Made by a program: the position numbers and the translations under genes. A stretch of 64,000 nucleotides of DNA from Cohnella rhizoplanae (GTDB taxonomy: Bacteria; Bacillota; Bacilli; Paenibacillales; Paenibacillaceae), in NCBI RefSeq assembly GCF_948329515.1, contig NZ_CAOJCN010000025.1, positions 1 to 64,000 on the forward strand. The letters are read 5' to 3'. Shown here in pieces: positions 59,781-64,000 of this stretch; the stretch's first letter is position 1, and each line of letters begins with the position of its first letter. The notes below the pieces were generated by a model. The model was not told the origin of the DNA and searched no databases. It was given only the letters and a program-made list of their open reading frames with translations.

Positions 59781-60566
59781 TCAGGGATTTAGTGGGGGAA
59801 TTTGCGCATCGATTTTATCAGCTATGAGCGTATAAAACTCAGGGAGTGGCTCCTGCGCATTTCTTATTTCTTCAAAGGTGCGTAAGAACAGCCCTTCGGA
59901 TGCGACCGAAGATATAATCTCACCTACGGTCCAGCTTTTCGTTAGAACCTTATTTAGCCCTGCTCGCTCTTCTTCGGGAAGTAACTTGGCAAACGCAACA
60001 TCACCTTCTTTTATTGAATCATCGAAGTAAATTCCAGATGGATATTGGAGATTGGTTGTTTTCAGCCAGGTTCTAGCAAAAGGATGAAAGTCCGTAAGCA
60101 TCAGTCGACCATTTACCTCTAACCTTCTGTTCACCAAAGCAAAAACGTCGCGTAAATCCGTAAAGTAGTGAAGAATCCCGAACTCCATTAACACGACGTC
60201 GAACTTTCCCAAGGCTTCTTCATCGGGTATCTTCAATGCATCAGCGCAGATATAGTTGAGATGAACGCCGGCCGACTTCGCCGCTTCGTTGGCGTATAGG
60301 CGATTCTCTTCCGAGATATCGACGACTGTAACCTCGGCACCCATTAAAGCCAAACAGATGGCTTTCTTTCCGTGAGAACCAAGCAGATTAAGAACTCTCT
60401 TTCCTGACGGGGCTCCCAGGTACTTTAACCAGTATCGCAACGGTTGCCGCGGATCTATCTTTAACTTCCGTGCGAGTTCGTTAGGCGTGCCATAGTGCCG
60501 TACCCAGGCTTGATACGCCTTGGTTTCCCAGGCAGCTTTATTTGCAACTGCAAGGCGTTCCTGCAT
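59781..60566 (-). CDS. Class I SAM-dependent methyltransferase
   Basis: 261 residues from the ATG at 60566 (AGGGGG seven bases upstream). SAM-binding region VLNLLGSHGKKAICLALMGAEVTVVDIS at about 77-104; FDVVLMEFGILHYFTDL and GRLMLTDFHPF follow. The GSHGKK variant of motif I (usually GxGxG) is shared by a subgroup of small-molecule methyltransferases. Substrate unknown. Confidence 0.88.
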   Translation of the reverse strand: MQERLAVANKAAWETKAYQAWVRHYGTPNELARKLKIDPRQPLRYWLKYLGAPSGKRVLNLLGSHGKKAICLALMGAEVTVVDISEENRLYANEAAKSAGVHLNYICADALKIPDEEALGKFDVVLMEFGILHYFTDLRDVFALVNRRLEVNGRLMLTDFHPFARTWLKTTNLQYPSGIYFDDSIKEGDVAFAKLLPEEERAGLNKVLTKSWTVGEIISSVASEGLFLRTFEEIRNAQEPLPEFYTLIADKIDAQIPPLNP

Positions 60567-60668
60567 GCGCTTCCCCCTAATCAAAGTCATTGTGCTTTAT
60601 TCACTCATTTTACCAATTCAGGATCGATAATCAATCTTTTTAGTTGCCTTGAAAAACGCTCCACAACG

Positions 60669-60698
60669 AAAAAAACCGATCTGCGCGAGTCAGACCGG
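60669..60698 (-). terminator. Terminator of the metallophosphoesterase gene
   Basis: Minus strand CCGGTCTG, 7-base loop, CAGATCGG, T-run; about 40 bp after the stop. Confidence 0.8.
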
Positions 60699-60740
60699 CC
60701 TTTCCACTTCCCTTTAAGACTCGCTTACGGAAAAGTCAGA

Positions 60741-61589
60741 CTACAGAGACACTTCATACTGCGCCGACGCTACCCAAGCTCCCGCAGTGAAGTCTCTGCC
60801 CTTCACGACCACGCGATCTTCGTAGACTTCGACGTAGTAGCCTTGGCTGCCTTCCTTGCGCTCATCCGCGTCCGTCCATAGGTAAGCGACCGACGCCGCA
60901 TTGAACATGGCCGGCAGCTTGCCTTCCCCATAGACACCATTGCGCTCGGCCTCCATCTCCCAATGGCCGTGACCGGTGAAGAGGAAGGTGCGGGGATACT
61001 TCGCCAAGATCGCCTTCAGCTCGTCGTCTTGCGTCACGCCGTACCACTTCTGGTCGTCCATCGATCCGGCGGTCGTATTCTTGAGCGGTTGATGGAGAAA
61101 GACGAACGCAGGCTTGCCCGACAATGCCGCCTCGCCTAATTTAGCGTCCAGCCAACCAAGCTGCTCCTCCGACAGATGGCAGAACAGCTCCAACCCTTGC
61201 TCGGTCCCGAGAAAAAGAAACGGATAACCGTCGAGCAGGTGGTCATGGTAGGCAGACGACATGCCCGTCGCGGCCAGGAAGTTCCCGAGGCGCGTCTCCC
61301 AGACGCCAAGCCTCACGTCATGATTGCCTGTCGCCATATAGAGAGGGGGCAACTTATCCTTATAGAGCTCGCCTATTCGCCGAAGCTCTTCGTATTCTTC
61401 CGGATATCCATGATCGGTCACGTCCCCGGCATGCATGATGCCGACGCTGTCCGGCGCGTTCGCCGCGATGTCCCTTAAGGCTTGCTCGAAGTTCCGGTTA
61501 TAGAGATGCTCCGGATCCGCCGTCACATGCGTGTCGGTGATCACTTGAAAAGTAAGCAGAGGTCTAGCGCCGTCTTGCCTTATCGTCAT
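60741..61589 (-). CDS. Metallophosphoesterase
   Basis: 282 residues. The calcineurin-like ligands are visible: Asp and His in TDTHVT (19-24), the GDVTDHG block (about 54-60), GNHDVR (about 86-91), the FLHQPL histidine and FTGHGHWE (about 202-209). Dinuclear-metal phosphodiesterase or monoesterase of unknown substrate. In a minus-strand run with SMR, HAD and solute-binding protein genes. Confidence 0.9.
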   Translation of the reverse strand: MTIRQDGARPLLTFQVITDTHVTADPEHLYNRNFEQALRDIAANAPDSVGIMHAGDVTDHGYPEEYEELRRIGELYKDKLPPLYMATGNHDVRLGVWETRLGNFLAATGMSSAYHDHLLDGYPFLFLGTEQGLELFCHLSEEQLGWLDAKLGEAALSGKPAFVFLHQPLKNTTAGSMDDQKWYGVTQDDELKAILAKYPRTFLFTGHGHWEMEAERNGVYGEGKLPAMFNAASVAYLWTDADERKEGSQGYYVEVYEDRVVVKGRDFTAGAWVASAQYEVSL

Positions 61590-61625
61590 CCTTTCCCCTC
61601 CTTGGCCCTTCCGACACGGGAACGG

Positions 61626-61949
61626 TCAATGTCCGTTCTTGCTGATATTCAGGCCGATGACGCCTACGATAATGATCCCGATCCACAGCATCGACCCGAG
61701 CGGCAGCCGCTCCTGGAAAATGAAGTAACCCGCGAGGGCTATCAAGACAATGCCTACGCCGGACCATATGGCATAGGCGACCGCGACCTCCATATAGCCG
61801 AGCGCAAAGTTCAGGCACGTAAAACTGATCCCGTAGAATAAAAACATCAGCAGCGAAGGACCGAGACGCGTAAAGCTCTCCGACAGCTTCATCGAGATCG
61901 TCCCGGAGAGCTCGAAGACGATCGCCAAGCTCAGCAAGAGCCATCCCAT
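61626..61949 (-). CDS. SMR family multidrug efflux protein
   Basis: 107 residues, four membrane segments. GWLLLSLAIVFELSGTISMKLSESF carries the conserved Glu13 in the first helix, followed by the AVAYAIWSGVG motif of the third helix, as in EmrE/QacC/YkkC-type pumps. AGAGGTG precedes the start. It overlaps no gene but is within 15 bp of the HAD gene. Confidence 0.93.
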   Translation of the reverse strand: MGWLLLSLAIVFELSGTISMKLSESFTRLGPSLLMFLFYGISFTCLNFALGYMEVAVAYAIWSGVGIVLIALAGYFIFQERLPLGSMLWIGIIIVGVIGLNISKNGH

Positions 61950-61963
61950 GTTCGTCGCACCTC

Positions 61964-62755
61964 TCATGTCTGGCTGTATTCCTTCGTGATGTGCAGCTCC
62001 CGCAGCGTAGCGACGGTCGCATCCGCGCCGCTCGCATCGGAGCGCGCGCCCGATGCGCCAGGCTCGGCGATCAGGATCGCCGCCGCCGCCCCGGCCTCCT
62101 TGGCCATGCGCATATCGCCCAGCGTATCGCCGATGACCGCGAAGCGACCGCCGCGCAGTCCGAGCCGCTCGGCAGCGAGCAGCGCCATATCGGGATAAGG
62201 CTTGCCCCGTTCGACCTGGTCCGTCCCGACGATCGCGGCGAACCGCTCCCGGATCCCGAGCCAATCCAGATGCCTCGCGGCCGCCTCCGTCTCGTCCGCA
62301 GTCACGACGGCGAGCGGAATGCCCGCTTGGCGGCACTTGTCCAGGAAATCCAGCACGCCCGGAAGCAGACGGGCCGCGCGCGTCGCCGCGAGCCGCTCGT
62401 CCGCCCATCGCTTGGCGTCCGCCGCGAGCGTCTTGGCCTCCGCCCAGGATAGACCGGACCGGTAGCCTTGCCAAGCCAGAATCGCAAGCATCTCGTCCAC
62501 GGTCCCCATGGCGAGCGGCCCGCTCCGGTCGTAGTCGGCCACGGCGCCGTCCTCCGAGCGAAGCGCGCCCCACAGCGCGTCCAGATCGATGCCGACAGGC
62601 GGCAGCTCTCTCTCCCGCAACGCGGCGGAGAACCGGGCGAGCAACTGCTCGCTCCAGTTCCCCCACGTATAGATGAAATCCAGCAGGGTCCCGTCCTTGT
62701 CGAATAGAATGCCGTCTATCCGATAAGGAACGCCCGCCGCGTGCAATATCGGCAT
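61964..62755 (-). CDS. HAD family hydrolase (phosphoglycolate phosphatase-like)
   Basis: 263 residues. HAD motif I FDKDGTLLDF (18-27), motif II VVTADE (about 149), motif III Lys in RGKPYPDM and motif IV FAVIGDTLGDMRMAKEAGA. A helical cap follows motif I. Acts on a phosphorylated small molecule; the specificity is not readable. 16 bp after the solute-binding protein gene. Confidence 0.9.
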   Translation of the reverse strand: MPILHAAGVPYRIDGILFDKDGTLLDFIYTWGNWSEQLLARFSAALRERELPPVGIDLDALWGALRSEDGAVADYDRSGPLAMGTVDEMLAILAWQGYRSGLSWAEAKTLAADAKRWADERLAATRAARLLPGVLDFLDKCRQAGIPLAVVTADETEAAARHLDWLGIRERFAAIVGTDQVERGKPYPDMALLAAERLGLRGGRFAVIGDTLGDMRMAKEAGAAAAILIAEPGASGARSDASGADATVATLRELHITKEYSQT

Positions 62756-62771
62756 CGTCCTACCCCTATTC

Positions 62772-64000
62772 CTACTTGTTCACGCGATCCAGCTCGCGCT
62801 GCGCGGCTGCCTTGGCCGCCTTCAGCGCCTGCGCGGCCGGCATGTTCTTGATCTGGACATTGTCCGCGGCTACCTTGAGCGCATCGGAGATCTTGCCTCC
62901 GGTCGGATCCATGAACGGCGAGGAGCCATGCGCCGCCTGCTGCAGCGGTATCGTGATCTGCGGATTCGTCTTGCTGAACTCCACGAACGCCGGATCCTGC
63001 TGCGCGGACTGGCGCACCGCGATGTAGCCGGTATTCATCGACCAGAACGCCGTATTCTCGGTGTTCATGAAGTACTGGAACCACTTGAAGGCCGCCGCCT
63101 GCTGCTCCGCGCTCGCCTTCGCCGGAATGCCGGCCATGATCGCCTGGGCAACCGGCTTGCCGGCGCCGACGCCTTCCCAGCCCGGCTGTTCCATCGCGCC
63201 GACGATCTTGAAGTCCAGATCGCCCTGGTCGCCGCTGGAGCCCGTATAGCCGGCCGATTGACCCTTCATGACGTCGTCGATCGTCTTGTACCAGTACTCC
63301 CAGCCCTGTCCACCCGAGTGTATGCGCATGATCTGGTCGTCATGCATCCACTTGCGGAACAGCTCCCACGTGTCCACCCATTCCGGAGAATCGATGAGCA
63401 CCGTCTTGCCGTCGTCGCTCAGCACCTTGCCGCCTTTGCCGAGCACCGCGTCCATCATGTTCTCGTAGCCCCACATCGGCTCCCAGCCGTAGAACGTCGT
63501 TTTGCCGCCTGCCTTGACCGTCATCTTCTCGGCTGCCTTGGCCAAGGCTTCCCAGGTCGTCAGATCCTCCGGCGCAAGGCCTGCCTTCTCCAGCGCGTCC
63601 TTACGATAGTACATCACTTGCGTCGTGCCGTACATCGGCAGGAAGAACTGCTTGCCGTCCACTTTGCCTTGCTCGAGGAAGGTCGGGATCACGTCGTCCT
63701 TGTTAAAATCGGCGGAGGCCGCGATCAGCTCGTCCAGGGAAGCGTAGTAACCCTTGCGCGCCCAATCCACGTTGGACGACAGGACGGCGGCCGGCACGGT
63801 ACCGGATGCGATCGCCGCTTGCAGCTTTTTCTCGGTCTCCGAATAGTCGCCTTGAACGACCGGCTTCACGATGACTTCCTGCTGCGAAGCGTTGAACGTG
63901 TCGATGAGCGTCTTCATGTTCTCGCCCAGCTTGCCCCCGAGACCGTACCAAAACTCGATCGTCACCGGCTCCTTGGGCGCTTCCGGCGATGCCGAGCTCG
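62772..64000 (-). CDS. Partial extracellular solute-binding protein (UgpB-like)
   Basis: 409 codons are open to the right edge; the N-terminus, with the signal peptide and lipobox, lies outside. The visible linker SSASPEAPKEP precedes VTIEFWYGLGGKLGENMKTL. The layout (family 1 binding protein; YYRKDALEKAGL, WGYENMMDAVLG) matches sugar and glycerol-3-phosphate binding lipoproteins. It heads a minus-strand group with a HAD phosphatase and a metallophosphoesterase, which would fit uptake of a phosphorylated compound; that is inference. Confidence 0.9.
   Translation of the reverse strand, partial: SSASPEAPKEPVTIEFWYGLGGKLGENMKTLIDTFNASQQEVIVKPVVQGDYSETEKKLQAAIASGTVPAAVLSSNVDWARKGYYASLDELIAASADFNKDDVIPTFLEQGKVDGKQFFLPMYGTTQVMYYRKDALEKAGLAPEDLTTWEALAKAAEKMTVKAGGKTTFYGWEPMWGYENMMDAVLGKGGKVLSDDGKTVLIDSPEWVDTWELFRKWMHDDQIMRIHSGGQGWEYWYKTIDDVMKGQSAGYTGSSGDQGDLDFKIVGAMEQPGWEGVGAGKPVAQAIMAGIPAKASAEQQAAAFKWFQYFMNTENTAFWSMNTGYIAVRQSAQQDPAFVEFSKTNPQITIPLQQAAHGSSPFMDPTGGKISDALKVAADNVQIKNMPAAQALKAAKAAAQRELDRVNK

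Noticed and set aside
1..64000. tRNA, rRNA, T-box or known riboswitch
   Set aside because: No cloverleaf, rRNA core sequence or T-box motif was found by reading both strands; a covariance-model scan would be needed to be certain.

Overview
The window reads as chromosomal DNA of a Gram-positive, spore-forming Bacillota, most likely Paenibacillaceae (Paenibacillus, Cohnella or a relative). The basis is the strong AAGGAG/GGAGG ribosome sites, frequent TTG and GTG starts, lipobox and Gram-positive signal peptides, many TetR/MerR/PadR/PucR regulators, DUF1048, Sm-like and copper-amine-oxidase stalk domain proteins, and moderately high GC. No rRNA, tRNA, CRISPR array or complete transposon was seen.

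Layout. 1-2.6 kb is a visibly AT-rich restriction-modification island: two tandem C5 cytosine methyltransferases and a truncated putative endonuclease, next to a broken membrane-protein fragment. 3.3-9.9 kb holds a frameshifted DMT permease, a TetR/SDR pair with a perfect operator, a secreted LRR protein, a two-HTH MerR regulator and a DHFR-like enzyme. 10-17 kb holds a VCBS-type protein with relics of related copies and their hairpins, an ECF41-type sigma factor with matched divergent promoters, a spore-coat-like cupin, an Sm-like protein and a UvrA-like ATPase. 17-27 kb holds an SDR/TetR pair, DUF421 and POT transporter genes, a soluble chemoreceptor with a possible partner sensor, and an MFS pump with its TetR. 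A 51-bp tandem repeat array follows.

28.05-30.45 kb encodes an unusual 798-residue protein made of two isoprenyl-diphosphate-synthase-like halves. 30.5-36.7 kb holds a TetR/MATE pair with three operator copies, small unknowns, a TetR and haloalkane dehalogenase pair and an EcsC protein. 36.8-45.2 kb is one long minus-strand operon for s-triazine ring nitrogen: biuret hydrolase, a NitT/TauT-type ABC importer, cyanuric acid hydrolase, allophanate hydrolase, a cupin and a PucR regulator. Together these could import cyanuric acid and take it to ammonia and CO2.

45.6-48.4 kb is a secreted GH85 endo-beta-N-acetylglucosaminidase. 48.5-54.1 kb carries DinB, DHFR-like, YCII and VOC proteins, a stand-alone UMP kinase behind what looks like a leader-peptide attenuator, and a PadR-DUF1048-DUF1048-ABC exporter operon. 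54.3-55.5 kb is a deleted MATE pseudogene, followed by a second unrelated 51-bp repeat array. 56-60.6 kb holds TetR plus methionine aminopeptidase, peptidase E-like, DUF2500, YkvA, SurA_N and methyltransferase genes. The right end is a minus-strand run of a UgpB-like solute-binding protein (cut by the edge), a HAD phosphatase, an SMR pump and a metallophosphoesterase.

Starts were chosen by ribosome-site spacing. Functions come from motifs read by eye; no database search was possible.
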